From contig NZ_CP019426.1 of NCBI RefSeq assembly GCF_009834515.1, positions 6,527,501-6,591,500 of the forward strand: a stretch of 64,000 nt of DNA, in the 5' to 3' direction. Under the pieces are notes generated by a model, which saw only the letters and a list, made by a program, of their open reading frames with translations, did not search any database and was not told where the DNA came from. Both the position numbers and the translations under genes were made by a program. How positions within the stretch are numbered: position 1 is the first letter of the stretch; each line of letters starts with the position of its first letter. Below are positions 1 through 8,070 of the stretch, piece after piece. The DNA is from Pseudomonas sp. R84. Lineage in GTDB: Bacteria; Pseudomonadota; Gammaproteobacteria; Pseudomonadales; Pseudomonadaceae.

Positions 1-634
1 CATAGGCCAGCAGACGCGGTACCAGCAAAATGCCGATGACCAGCGCGACGATCATGAACAGCGACAGCTTGCCGACCGTGGAAAACACTTCGCCGGAGCT
101 GACCGTGCCGCTGACCGCAATGCTGGAAAGCAGCGCAATGATGCCGATGCCGAGGATGTCTTCAACAATCAGTACGCCGAAGATCAACTGCGCAAAGCGC
201 TCGTTTTTCATCTTCAGATCGTTGAGCGCCTTGACGATGATGGTAGTCGAAGAAATCGCCAGAATCGCGCCGAGGAACAGCGAGTCCATGGTGTTCCAGT
301 CAAACCAGCGGCCGATTTCGTAGCCGATCCAGATCATCAGGACGATTTCGAGGAACGCCGCAATAAACGCCGTGGCGCCGACCTTGAACAGCTTGCGCAG
401 GCTGAACTCCAGGCCGAGGCAGAACATCAGGAAAATTACCCCGAGTTCGGCGAGGGTCTTGATGGTTTCCTCGTCATGAATCAGGCCGAACGGTGGCGTG
501 TGCGGGCCGATGATAAAGCCGGCAACGATATAGCCGAGCACCACCGGTTGCTTGAAACGGTGGAACAACACGGTCACCACACCTGCGACCAACATGATCA
601 CTGCCAGGTCCTGAATAAAACTGATGGCATGCAT
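1..634 (-). CDS. CPA2-family cation:proton antiporter (Kef-like), N-terminal part
   Basis: The gene reads leftward off the window edge, so only the first 211 or so residues are visible. The N-terminus is strongly hydrophobic with alternating transmembrane segments and short loops. It carries the sequences KQPVVLGYIVAG and LAELGVIFLMFCLGLEF, which are typical of the monovalent cation:proton antiporter-2 (CPA2) membrane domain of KefB/KefC and YbaL-like proteins. The family exchanges K+ or Na+ for H+ across the inner membrane. Whether a TrkA-N regulatory domain follows cannot be seen. The ATG at 634 is preferred over the in-frame ATG further in because it gives the usual short N-terminus before the first helix. 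Confidence 0.85.
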   Translation of the reverse strand, partial: MHAISFIQDLAVIMLVAGVVTVLFHRFKQPVVLGYIVAGFIIGPHTPPFGLIHDEETIKTLAELGVIFLMFCLGLEFSLRKLFKVGATAFIAAFLEIVLMIWIGYEIGRWFDWNTMDSLFLGAILAISSTTIIVKALNDLKMKNERFAQLIFGVLIVEDILGIGIIALLSSIAVSGTVSSGEVFSTVGKLSLFMIVALVIGILLVPRLLAY

Positions 635-913
635 GGCGTGGGCTCCTTGAATGACGAGGCTCGCTGACAGACGTCAGAAAAGTCTGGGCGAGCTAGGTAA
701 AAATCCGCTTTTGGTGTGGGAATTGCCCTTGAGGCGGGCTTTTGCAGGGTAACACCGCGACTTCCGCCTGGAAGGCGGTGCAATATATGGAAACAGATCG
801 ATTCCGGCGTGACGGCGGCCAGTCGCCCGGCGTCCCGATAACGGTGCTTTTGAAAAGCGACCAGGCACCCGCAGAGGTGCTTCCAGCAACCAGCCTTGAT
901 CCGTGAGAACGTT

Positions 914-1396
914 ATGGAACCCGGAAACGCCCAGCTGTCGATGACGGTACTAATGACCCCCGACATGGCCAACTTCTCTGGCAATGTCCACGGCGGCACC
1001 CTGCTCAAATACCTCGATGAAGTGGCTTATGCCTGCGCGAGCCGTTATGCCGGCCGCTACGTGGTGACCCTGTCGGTGGACCAGGTGATTTTCCGCGAGC
1101 CGATTCATGTCGGCGAACTGGTGACTTTCCTCGCCTCGGTCAACTACACCGGCAACACGTCGATGGAAGTCGGCATCAAAGTCGTCACCGAGAACATCCG
1201 CGAGCGTTCGGTGCGTCACACCAACAGCTGCTTCTTCACCATGGTTGCGGTGGATGACCAGCGCAAGCCGGCCACCGTACCGCCGCTGCAACCGCAGAAC
1301 AGTGAAGACAAGCGTCGTTATATGCAGGCGCAGCAGCGCCGGCAGATTCGTCAGGAGCTGGAGAAGCGCTATCAGGAGATCAAGGGCGACGCCTGA
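914..1396 (+). CDS. Acyl-CoA thioesterase, hotdog fold (YciA-like)
   Basis: A 160-residue single hotdog-domain protein. The segment NVHGGTLLKYLDEVAYACASR (split here as NVHGGTLLKYLDE and AYACASR) carries the HGG turn and the Asp/Glu on the long helix that form the active site of acyl-CoA thioesterases. The enzyme hydrolyses acyl-CoA to free acid and CoA in the cytosol. The C-terminus is a charged helix rich in Arg, Gln and Glu. I chose the ATG at 914; a TTG at 896 would add six residues with no domain support. The gene stands alone, divergent from the antiporter, with a 279-base upstream gap in which I see no clear element. A REP palindrome follows it. Confidence 0.88.
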   Translation: MEPGNAQLSMTVLMTPDMANFSGNVHGGTLLKYLDEVAYACASRYAGRYVVTLSVDQVIFREPIHVGELVTFLASVNYTGNTSMEVGIKVVTENIRERSVRHTNSCFFTMVAVDDQRKPATVPPLQPQNSEDKRRYMQAQQRRQIRQELEKRYQEIKGDA

Positions 1397-1421
1397 GATT
1401 TGTAGCGTTAGGAAATCGCTA

Positions 1422-1483
1422 TCGCGAGCAGGCTCACTCCTACATTGGAATTCGTTTCCCTGTAGGAGTGAGCCTGCTCGCGA
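1422..1483. repeat. REP-type palindrome 1
   Basis: Two perfect 23-base inverted arms (1422-1444 and 1461-1483, starting TCGCGAGCAGGCTCACTCC) flank a 16-base loop. This is the TCGCGAGCAGGCTC family of repetitive extragenic palindromes common in Pseudomonas. It lies between the convergent thioesterase and pdxY genes, where it could end or stabilise both transcripts. Confidence 0.85.
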
Positions 1484-1500
1484 TTGGATTCAACGCGGTC

Positions 1501-2373
1501 TTACAAACTGATCGCAGTAGCCTCGAACTTCACCCGCGGATGCGCAATCCGATCCTGCGCCCGCACCAGTTGCAACTCATAACTGGCGCACGCCTGAGTC
1601 TCCAGCAATACCTCATGCACCGCCGCCGCCGTGAACTCAAACGCGGCCACCAGACTGTCGCCCAACAGCACCCGCGCCAGGAACAGGCCGGACGTCAGAT
1701 CGCCAACGCCCACCGGCTGACGCGGAAATGCCAGCAGCGGACGACGCAGATGCCAGCTGCCTTCGGCCGTTACCAGTAGCATTTCAAAGCCATCGACCGG
1801 TTTACCCGGATAATCCAGATGTTTGACCAGCACCGCTTTCGGCCCGCGCGTCAGCAGCGCACGCGCCATCGCCAGGCAATCGAACAACGACTGCGGCTTG
1901 CGCCCGGAAAAACTGTCCAGCTCCAACTGGTTCGGGCACATGATGTCCGCCACGGCGGCCGCCTCCTCCAGAAGGAAATCGCTGACTTCGGTCGGCACGC
2001 TGCAGCCCTTCTCCGGATGGCCCATCACCGGGTCACACAGATACAGCGCCTTCGGATTGACCGACTTGATGCGTTCGACACCGCTGAGAATCGCCCGGCC
2101 CTGCGCCGCGCTGCCGAGGTATCCGGACAGCACCGCATCGCAGTTGCCCAGCTCGCCAATCGCGGCGATGCCTTCGACCAGCTCGGGAATCTGCTGCGGC
2201 GCCAGCACTTCGCCGGCCCATTGGCCGTACTGGGTGTGGTTGGAAAACTGCACGGTGTTGAGCGGCCAGACATTGACCCCGACCCGCTGCATCGGAAAAA
2301 CCGCGGCGCTGTTGCCGGCGTGGCCGAACACCACGTGAGACTGAATGGCGAGCAGATGAGGCGTACGTTTCAT
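1501..2373 (-). CDS. pdxY: Pyridoxal kinase PdxY
   Basis: A 290-residue ribokinase-fold enzyme that phosphorylates pyridoxal with ATP in the vitamin B6 salvage pathway. The N-terminal run [18 protein letters not shown] and the following [18 protein letters not shown] are near-identical to the PdxY signature. DPVMGH and the late anion-hole motif [11 protein letters not shown] complete the active site. I chose the ATG at 2373 (MKRTPHLL), which gives the family length; the ORF could start three codons earlier. It is a single-gene unit, convergent with the thioesterase and divergent from the DUF3301 gene. Confidence 0.95.
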   Translation of the reverse strand: MKRTPHLLAIQSHVVFGHAGNSAAVFPMQRVGVNVWPLNTVQFSNHTQYGQWAGEVLAPQQIPELVEGIAAIGELGNCDAVLSGYLGSAAQGRAILSGVERIKSVNPKALYLCDPVMGHPEKGCSVPTEVSDFLLEEAAAVADIMCPNQLELDSFSGRKPQSLFDCLAMARALLTRGPKAVLVKHLDYPGKPVDGFEMLLVTAEGSWHLRRPLLAFPRQPVGVGDLTSGLFLARVLLGDSLVAAFEFTAAAVHEVLLETQACASYELQLVRAQDRIAHPRVKFEATAISL

Positions 2374-2484
2374 TCGGGTCATTCCGTAAAACGATTGAAA
2401 TTCAAGCCGCGCAGTATGCGACGAAACGCAGCCTGTACGACAGACCGGCGACGCAGTTAAGCTGACGCTATCTTTTGGAGTTCG

Positions 2485-2904
2485 ATGTTGATGCTGACCC
2501 TGGAAAACATCTTCGTGCTGATACTGTTCGCCGCTGCCGGCGCGTGGCTATGGCACAACCACGGCTTGCGCGAACGCGCGCTGGAGCGGGTCAAACAGCA
2601 TTGCCTGAACGTGCGGGTCGAGTTGCTCGACGGCAACGTTGCCCTGAAGAAGATCGGTTTCATCAAGGACGCCAACGGTCGCCGACGACTGGCGCGGGTG
2701 TACAACTTTGAATTCACCGTGACCGGTGAAACCCGCCATAACGGCACCATCACCCAGTTTGGCGCGCACAGTGCGCAGATCGAACTGGCGCCCTACCCGG
2801 CACCGTTCGACGACACGCCACCGGTGGTTGAAGTACACAAGCCGCGCGCCGAAGTCATCGAGTTGAGCCAGTGGCGGCAGGAACATACCAAGTGGAAGCC
2901 TTAA
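2485..2904 (+). CDS. DUF3301 domain protein, single membrane anchor
   Basis: A 139-residue protein with one N-terminal transmembrane helix (about residues 6-22) followed by a hydrophilic domain. The sequence [14 protein letters not shown] and the later conserved [15 protein letters not shown] match the DUF3301 family, found mainly in gammaproteobacteria and of unknown function. The anchor predicts an inner-membrane protein with its soluble part on one face. A GGAG lies six bases before the ATG at 2485, which supports this start over the ATG two codons later. The gene is divergent from pdxY, and its stop is followed within three bases by a REP palindrome. Confidence 0.8.
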   Translation: MLMLTLENIFVLILFAAAGAWLWHNHGLRERALERVKQHCLNVRVELLDGNVALKKIGFIKDANGRRRLARVYNFEFTVTGETRHNGTITQFGAHSAQIELAPYPAPFDDTPPVVEVHKPRAEVIELSQWRQEHTKWKP

Positions 2905-2906
2905 AA

Positions 2907-2982
2907 ATCAAAAGATCGCAGCCTTCGGCAGCTCCTACAGGGAATCCCATGTAGGAGCTGCCGAAGGCTGCGACCTTTTGAT
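2907..2982. repeat. REP-type palindrome 2 (GTAGGAGCTGCCGAAGGC family)
   Basis: Arms 2907-2939 and 2950-2982 are complementary over 33 bases with one mismatch. It fills the whole space between two convergent genes: the left gene ends at 2904 and the right gene's stop codon begins at 2983. It probably acts as a bidirectional terminator or mRNA stabiliser. Confidence 0.85.
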
Positions 2983-3948
2983 CTAACTTTCCCGACACCC
3001 CGACAAACCCTGCTGCAGCTCATCAATGTTTTGCGGATCGACGAAGATCAGCTCAATCCGCGAATCCTTTCGCCACTCACTGACCTGCCAAATCAGCTGT
3101 CCGTTATCCAAAGCATTCGCAGACACCCAACCCTCCGTGCTGTGGATAACCAGCTTCGCCCGCTGCCAATTGAGGCGTGCGAGCCAGTCAGCGATGCGCC
3201 GCTTGTCGAACGTTTGCCCCGGATGCCAACGCCAACCAATGCTCCAGCCGCCCTCCTGCGCCTGACTCAAGCAAATCGCCAGCGTCGGATCAGTCCAGAC
3301 GGCCGGTATTTGTCCTGATCCCTTGGGTACGGCCAGGTTATCCACACCATTGACCGCTTTTGCGGTCAGGCCCGGCAGCTCGCTCAGGCTTAATTGCGCC
3401 TCTCGAGTCCAGATCAACGGCACTGCCGGCAACTGGCTGGCGATTTTTTCCCTGGCCCTGTCATCAAGGTTTTCAGCCTTGTTCAACAACAGCAGGCCAG
3501 CGGTTGCCAAGGCTTCCTGTTGCGCTGCCGGCAACGGTTTCCCCGCTTCCAGCGCCTGAGCATCCAGCACCAGAACACACGGCTGCACCGCCAGTACACC
3601 CAGCCACGGCGCCTCACTCAACTGTTTAATCAATTGCGCCGGATGACCCAACCCGGAAGGCTCGATGAACAATCGATCCGGCTTTGCCTTGCGCAACAAA
3701 CGCCCGAGGCCGATCTGAAACGGCGCGCCATTGACACAGCACAGGCAGCCCCCGGCCACTTCGCCGAGTGCGACACCATCGGCATCGCGGGTCAGCAGCG
3801 CAGCATCGAGGCCGATCTGGCCGAACTCGTTGATCAGCACCGCCCAACGCTCACCTTCTGGCCGCTGGGCCATGAGCTGGCGAATCAGGCTGGTCTTGCC
3901 TGCGCCCAAAGGGCCAGCAATGACATGGGTAGGAATGTTCTGCAACAT
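2983..3948 (-). CDS. COG0523 (CobW/YeiR-type) metal-chaperone GTPase, short form
   Basis: A 321-residue G3E-family GTPase. The Walker A motif GPLGAGKTSLIRQ is at about residues 11-23, the COG0523 metal-site signature GGCLCC is at about residues 65-70, and the base-recognition loop reads NKAE rather than NKxD. A C-terminal CobW_C domain follows. The family moves metal, often zinc, to client proteins with GTP hydrolysis. The second COG0523 gene (4983-6188) is longer and better conserved, so these are distinct subfamilies and not a recent duplication. Start: ATG at 3948, where Walker A begins after the usual ten residues. The next gene is divergent with only 29 bases between start codons. Confidence 0.85.
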   Translation of the reverse strand: MLQNIPTHVIAGPLGAGKTSLIRQLMAQRPEGERWAVLINEFGQIGLDAALLTRDADGVALGEVAGGCLCCVNGAPFQIGLGRLLRKAKPDRLFIEPSGLGHPAQLIKQLSEAPWLGVLAVQPCVLVLDAQALEAGKPLPAAQQEALATAGLLLLNKAENLDDRAREKIASQLPAVPLIWTREAQLSLSELPGLTAKAVNGVDNLAVPKGSGQIPAVWTDPTLAICLSQAQEGGWSIGWRWHPGQTFDKRRIADWLARLNWQRAKLVIHSTEGWVSANALDNGQLIWQVSEWRKDSRIELIFVDPQNIDELQQGLSGCRES

Positions 3949-3977
3949 GGCCGGGAGCTTTCTTGGGAGATTCAAAG

Positions 3978-4334
3978 ATGCGTTGGATGGGATGGTCGTT
4001 GCTGTTGACGCTGCTGTCGAGTGAAGCGTGGGCTCAGGCCTGCGTGGTGCACAGTCAGGGCGAGCGGCTCGACGTCAAAGTCTGTCAGCAGAACCGCAAT
4101 ATTCCTGAAAAACTGTTCAACGACGGCTTCTGCCAGCCAACCCTGGCCGGGCAAAAAGTCGAGGTGCAATACGTCGACCAGTGCCCGAGCGGCGCGTTTG
4201 GCGTGTGCCGCAACGCGCAAGTCGCCAATATGCCTTATCGCCAGGATATCCACTATTACGGCGTCGCCACCGATGCCGCGTATCTGAAGCCGTATTGCGA
4301 GGGCCAGAGCCAGGGTTCTTGGCTCAAGCCTTGA
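3978..4334 (+). CDS. Small secreted cysteine-containing protein, function unknown
   Basis: A 118-residue protein with a Sec signal peptide ending in SEAWAQA (cleavage near residue 20). The mature part holds six cysteines (ACVV, KVCQQ, GFCQP, DQCPS, GVCRN, PYCEG), which suggests three disulfides in the periplasm or outside the cell. I recognise no family with confidence. It sits on the opposite strand inside a leftward run of zinc-related genes: 29 bases from the divergent COG0523 start and four bases from the convergent DUF1826 stop. Any long leftward transcript from the Zur-controlled genes to its right would be antisense to it. Confidence 0.7.
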   Translation: MRWMGWSLLLTLLSSEAWAQACVVHSQGERLDVKVCQQNRNIPEKLFNDGFCQPTLAGQKVEVQYVDQCPSGAFGVCRNAQVANMPYRQDIHYYGVATDAAYLKPYCEGQSQGSWLKP

Positions 4335-4338
4335 GGCG

Positions 4339-4983
4339 TCAACCGAGCCAGTCGAGGGTCAGTATCAGACGACGCTCGCCTGCAGCCGGTTGCGGCGAAC
4401 GGTGAATCAATCCAAAACCTTCATTGCCGTGCCATTTCTCGCCTTTCAGTAAGGCGACGTCGCCGCTCTTGAGTTGCTGTATTTGCGCTTGGGGTTCGGC
4501 GTTGGCCTGTCCCAATTGACTGCGATCCATCGCGCCTTCCTTGAGCCATTGGCTGCCAACGCCGGCGTAGGTCGTGATCAGCCGCACTGGCACATGATCA
4601 ACGTGGAAGCGCGGGCACATGGCTTTATCCAGCACCCGCAGGCGCAGGCCGATGCGCCGCGCACCGAGCAAGCAGGCAAAGGCGCTGACTAACCATTTCA
4701 GATCGGCGATAAAGCCTTCGTAACCCTCCAGATCGCGCAAGCCCAAGGCCAGACCAGCAAGATCAGGTTCCGCGTCCTCATCTGGCAACTCCAGACTCAG
4801 CGACTCCGCCAGAGGCTCGTTGAGCGACAGTAGCAAGTGGGCAAATTCGCTGATGTGCAAAGGCAGTTGGCGCTGCCAGACGGCGAGGTTGGTGTCGTCT
4901 TCCAGAATCCGTGCCAGTGTTTTCGGCGTCGGGCCTTGATGTTGATGGCGGGTACGGTTTTGCAGCAGTTTGAGTGCAAGCAT
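4339..4983 (-). CDS. DUF1826 domain protein of the zinc-limitation locus
   Basis: A 214-residue protein matching DUF1826, with the conserved core CPRFHVDHVPVRL and ITTYAGVGSQWL at about residues 120-150. The FHVDH cluster and later His residues (KWHGNEG, LIHRSP) would suit a metal site, but that is inference. The start ATG at 4983 overlaps the stop of the upstream COG0523 gene by one base (TGATG), so the two are translationally coupled and should respond together to Zur. In P. aeruginosa a homologous pair sits in the Zur regulon, from memory of the PA5534-PA5541 region. Biochemical function is unknown. Confidence 0.82.
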   Translation of the reverse strand: MLALKLLQNRTRHQHQGPTPKTLARILEDDTNLAVWQRQLPLHISEFAHLLLSLNEPLAESLSLELPDEDAEPDLAGLALGLRDLEGYEGFIADLKWLVSAFACLLGARRIGLRLRVLDKAMCPRFHVDHVPVRLITTYAGVGSQWLKEGAMDRSQLGQANAEPQAQIQQLKSGDVALLKGEKWHGNEGFGLIHRSPQPAAGERRLILTLDWLG

Positions 4984-6188
4984 CAGGCAGCCTCTTCGTG
5001 CCAAGAGCCGAACGGATCCGCCAGCAATCGCCATCCCTCTACGCCAAGGGCCATTTCTTCATCGGTGAGCAGGCAGGCATCGAGTTCGGCAGAAAGCTGC
5101 AGGAAATCGATGTTCTGACCGATGAACACCAACTCCTGGCGACAGTCGCCAACGCTTGGCGTCCAGTTTTCCATGATGGCTGCGGTGCTTTCCTGATCTT
5201 GTGGCCACTGCTCCTTCGGCACGAAGCGCCACCAGCGCCCGGCAAAACCGTGGCGCATCAAACCGCCGGCCTGCGACCAGCTGCCGGCGTCGCTGGGTTT
5301 GCTTGCGAGCCAGAAGAAGCCTTTGGAGCGCAGCAACTTGCCGTTCAGCCACGGACGGTCGATGAAGTTGAAGAAGCGCTCCGGGTGAAAGGGTCGGCGT
5401 GCGCGGTAGGCTGTGGAAGCGATGCCGTATTCATCGGTTTCCGGCACGTGCTCACCGCGCAATTCCTGCAGCCAGCCCGGTGCTTGCGCGGCTCTGTCGA
5501 AATCGAAACGACCGGTATTGAGGATCTTCTCCAGCGGCACTTCGCCCATCACCATCGGAATGATTTCGGCTTGGGCGTTGAGGCGTTTGAGGATGGCGAT
5601 CAATTCCTCACGCTCGGGCTGGCTGATCAGATCGATCTTGCTGATCAACAGCACGTCGGCGAATTCGATTTGTTCGATCAACAGATCGGTGATCGAGCGT
5701 TCGTCTTCTTCGCCGAGAATCTCGCCACGGGAGGCGAGACTCTCTGCCGCGTGGTAGTCCGGCAGGAAATTCAAGCCGTCGACTACAGTGACCATGGTGT
5801 CGAGACGCGCGATGTCGGAGAGGCTCTGGCCATGTTCATCGCGGAAGGTAAAGGTTTCGGCCACGGGCAGTGGTTCGGAGATTCCGGTGGATTCGATCAA
5901 CAAGTAATCGAAGCGGCCCTCACGGGCGAGCTTACTGACCTCTTCCAGCAGGTCTTCGCGTAACGTACAGCAGATACAACCGTTGCTCATTTCGACTATT
6001 TTTTCTTCTGCGCGGTTTAAGCTGACATCACGCTGAACTTCGCTGCCATCAATATTGATCTCGCTCATATCATTGACGATGACTGCTACCCGCAAACCCT
6101 TTCGATTACGTAGTACGTAATTCAAAAGTGTACTTTTTCCAGCACCAAGAAATCCTGAAAGTACGGTAACGGGCAGCTCGGCTGACAT
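4983..6188 (-). CDS. zigA: Zinc-responsive COG0523 GTPase (ZigA-like metallochaperone)
   Basis: A 401-residue G3E GTPase. The N-terminus has Walker A ([13 protein letters not shown]), then [12 protein letters not shown] with the CxCC metal ligands (near residue 70), IESTGISEP (switch II) and SKIDL as the guanine motif. A CobW_C domain covers the last third. Family members of this length behind a Zur box deliver zinc to enzymes during shortage. The ATG at 6188 is preceded by GAGGATTATCC, a good ribosome site; the longer ORF would run through the leader. The first 170 or so bases of the coding region are clearly richer in A and T than the rest. A perfect Zur palindrome lies 130 bases upstream. 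Confidence 0.88.
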   Translation of the reverse strand: MSAELPVTVLSGFLGAGKSTLLNYVLRNRKGLRVAVIVNDMSEINIDGSEVQRDVSLNRAEEKIVEMSNGCICCTLREDLLEEVSKLAREGRFDYLLIESTGISEPLPVAETFTFRDEHGQSLSDIARLDTMVTVVDGLNFLPDYHAAESLASRGEILGEEDERSITDLLIEQIEFADVLLISKIDLISQPEREELIAILKRLNAQAEIIPMVMGEVPLEKILNTGRFDFDRAAQAPGWLQELRGEHVPETDEYGIASTAYRARRPFHPERFFNFIDRPWLNGKLLRSKGFFWLASKPSDAGSWSQAGGLMRHGFAGRWWRFVPKEQWPQDQESTAAIMENWTPSVGDCRQELVFIGQNIDFLQLSAELDACLLTDEEMALGVEGWRLLADPFGSWHEEAA

Positions 6189-6316
6189 TGGATAATCCTC
6201 TTTTAATGGCAAGCGATTAGCGCTTTGCTGGCGCTTGGCGTTTTTGTGCTTCATGCGAAGGGTTGCGCTGAACGTAAACGCTTGAAATCGGCCTGCTCAG
6301 GCTCGGTTATCTTTTA

Positions 6317-6331
6317 TGTTATAGTATAACA
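6317..6331. promoter_or_regulatory. Zur box, perfect palindrome
   Basis: TGTTATAGTATAACA is a perfect 15-base palindrome around a central G and matches the gammaproteobacterial Zur consensus GTTAYRNYRTAAC. It lies between the divergent zigA-like gene (start 6188) and the small secreted gene (start 6410), so it probably controls both. The other two copies in this window, at 8026 and 24823, fit the same pattern. Confidence 0.88.
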
Positions 6332-6409
6332 ATGTAAATAAACCAGCCCTCCTCTTGTCCTAAGCGATAAACCGCAGGAAGCTGAGCCGATACCACTCCG
6401 GAATTCGCA

Positions 6410-6787
6410 ATGAAAAATGCGCTGAAATGCTCGTTGTTGAGCCTTGGATTGTTGATGATCGGCAATGCATCGGCTCAGATGCCGGCGCTTGCGACCTGCA
6501 CACGCAGTGCAAATCTGTTGGCCTGCGTCGATGCCGACGGCAACGCCTATAGCGTCAACACCGTCGGCAACACGCTTTATCTGCGTGGGTTTGAAAAGGC
6601 CGGCCAGCGTTATTGGGCGCAAACCAATAGCCGTTTCGGCCAACTGACGTTCTTCACCGGCATCGCCTCTGACGGCGAAGCCTGGGTGGGCTACACACGA
6701 CGTGTCGGCTGGACGACGATCAATCGCTTCTCCAGCTCGGGTGGTAGCAGCGCGAAATTCACCTGCAGCCGGATTACCGGCTGTTAA
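6410..6787 (+). CDS. Small secreted protein, probable Zur target, function unknown
   Basis: A 125-residue protein with a clean Sec signal peptide (cleavage near NASA-QM, residue 22). The mature part has four cysteines, two near the start (ATCTRS, LACVD) and two at the very end (FTCSR, TGC), and repeated aromatic strands (LYLRGFE, RYWAQT). I recognise no family. Its start is 80 bases from the Zur box that also serves the divergent zigA-like gene, so expression under zinc shortage is likely. The stop TAA shares TTAA with the stop of the convergent amidase gene, so the two end on each other. No dksA2 gene is present here, unlike my memory of the P. aeruginosa cluster. Confidence 0.72.
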   Translation: MKNALKCSLLSLGLLMIGNASAQMPALATCTRSANLLACVDADGNAYSVNTVGNTLYLRGFEKAGQRYWAQTNSRFGQLTFFTGIASDGEAWVGYTRRVGWTTINRFSSSGGSSAKFTCSRITGC

Positions 6788-7986
6788 ACCTGAGCCTCTC
6801 GCTGCGCCTGCTGCCAGGCCAGGTAACTGTCGACGGGGGGATTCTTTTCAAAGTAGCGCTGCAATCCTTTGAACAAACCGTCCGCCACGGCTTGCTGATG
6901 CCGAGCGGTGACCAATCGCTGGCTGTCCCGCGCATTGGAAATAAAGCCGGTTTCCACCAAGATTGAAGGTACGTCCGGCGATTTCAACACTGCGAATCCA
7001 GCCTGTTCCACGCGCTTCTGGTGCAGAGTCGTAATGTCGGCAAGGCTGCCCAGCACCGTACTGCCAAGCTGCAAACTGGCGGCAATCGTTGCATTCATCG
7101 ACATGTCGAGAATCACCCCGGCGAGCATCGGGTCTTTATCTTTCAAGTTGAGCAGACTCGTTGCACCGAGCAGGTCCGCGCCGTTCTCTCGCTGCGCCAT
7201 GAAGCGCGCAGTCGCCGACGTTGCGCCCCCCTCAGAAAGGCAATACACCGATGCGCCAGAAGCCGTCAGACGCGGCGCTGCATCGGCATGCACCGAGATA
7301 AAAATGTCGGCTTTGTGCTGACGGGCGATCGCCACGCGCTTGCGCAATGGAACGAAAAAGTCGTCATTGCGTACCAGTTTTACGTCGAAGCCTTTCTCTT
7401 TTTTCAGACGCTTAGCCAGCATCTGCGCGATGGAAAGCACTACATCTTTTTCGCGTTCGCCCTTGGCGCCGACCGCGCCGGGATCCTTTCCGCCATGTCC
7501 CGGATCGACGACTACGACGATGTCGCGCTTCGGATGAGCACTGATCTGCGGTGTTTCACGTGGAACCTTTGGAGCTATTTGAATCAGTTTTGCGCTGACC
7601 AAGTCCAATACCAAGCGATGACTTTGTCCGTCTTGCGGCGCTAAAAGAAAGCTGTTCAGTAATACCGGACTGCTCAGATCCAGAACAATTCGCGTATCGC
7701 CCTGACCAAAGGGCCCGGATCGGATCGCGCGTATCACCGTGTCATTCAGCGCCAAGTGGCTGAAATCCCCACCCAAGCTTGCCCCACTCACATCAATGAT
7801 GAGTCGTTCAGGCGCACTGAGCGTGAAGGTCTTGTAGCTGACCGGCCCACTCAAATCGAACACCAACCGCACTTTGTCCTCAGATCGCCAAAGTCGTGCC
7901 TGACGAATTTGCGTAGCAGACACGCTGAAGGGCAAAGCAAAAGCGGCGCTGGCCAAAATCAGATTGAGCACTTGACGTCTGTGCAT
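6784..7986 (-). CDS. Periplasmic N-acetylmuramoyl-L-alanine amidase with AMIN domain (AmiA/AmiC type)
   Basis: A 400-residue cell-wall amidase that cuts the bond between MurNAc and the stem peptide. The N-terminus MHRRQVLNLILASAAF looks like a twin-arginine export signal. An AMIN targeting domain follows (about residues 27-130), then an Amidase_3 catalytic domain (about 155-375) with the zinc ligands in VVVDPGHGGKDPGA, the Glu of the adjacent helix, ISVHADA, and the catalytic Glu in ILVETGFISN. The start is 40 bases from the Zur box at 8026, so this is probably the zinc-shortage copy of the amidase, as for P. aeruginosa PA5538. A parS site lies inside the gene at 7552-7567. Confidence 0.9.
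   Translation of the reverse strand: MHRRQVLNLILASAAFALPFSVSATQIRQARLWRSEDKVRLVFDLSGPVSYKTFTLSAPERLIIDVSGASLGGDFSHLALNDTVIRAIRSGPFGQGDTRIVLDLSSPVLLNSFLLAPQDGQSHRLVLDLVSAKLIQIAPKVPRETPQISAHPKRDIVVVVDPGHGGKDPGAVGAKGEREKDVVLSIAQMLAKRLKKEKGFDVKLVRNDDFFVPLRKRVAIARQHKADIFISVHADAAPRLTASGASVYCLSEGGATSATARFMAQRENGADLLGATSLLNLKDKDPMLAGVILDMSMNATIAASLQLGSTVLGSLADITTLHQKRVEQAGFAVLKSPDVPSILVETGFISNARDSQRLVTARHQQAVADGLFKGLQRYFEKNPPVDSYLAWQQAQREAQV
7552..7567. other. parS centromere site 1 (one mismatch in symmetry)
   Basis: TGTTTCACGTGGAACC matches the Pseudomonas parS consensus TGTTCCACGTGGAAC with one change in the left arm. ParB binds such sites to organise the origin region. It lies within the amidase coding region, where it encodes VPRET at about residues 141-145. 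Confidence 0.82.
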
Positions 7987-8025
7987 ATGAAAACCTGTTC
8001 ATGAAAAAGACATCGTGATTTGAAT

Positions 8026-8040
8026 TGTTATAATGTAACA
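8026..8040. promoter_or_regulatory. Zur box of the amidase / folE2 divergent promoters
   Basis: TGTTATAATGTAACA fits GTTAYRNYRTAAC, with outer arms TGTTA and TAACA perfectly inverted. It is 40 bases before the amidase start (7986, leftward) and 31-45 bases before the folE2 start (rightward), so one operator can repress both units. Confidence 0.88.
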
Positions 8041-8070
8041 TTGAATCGAATCACCATGATGGTCCCGAAC

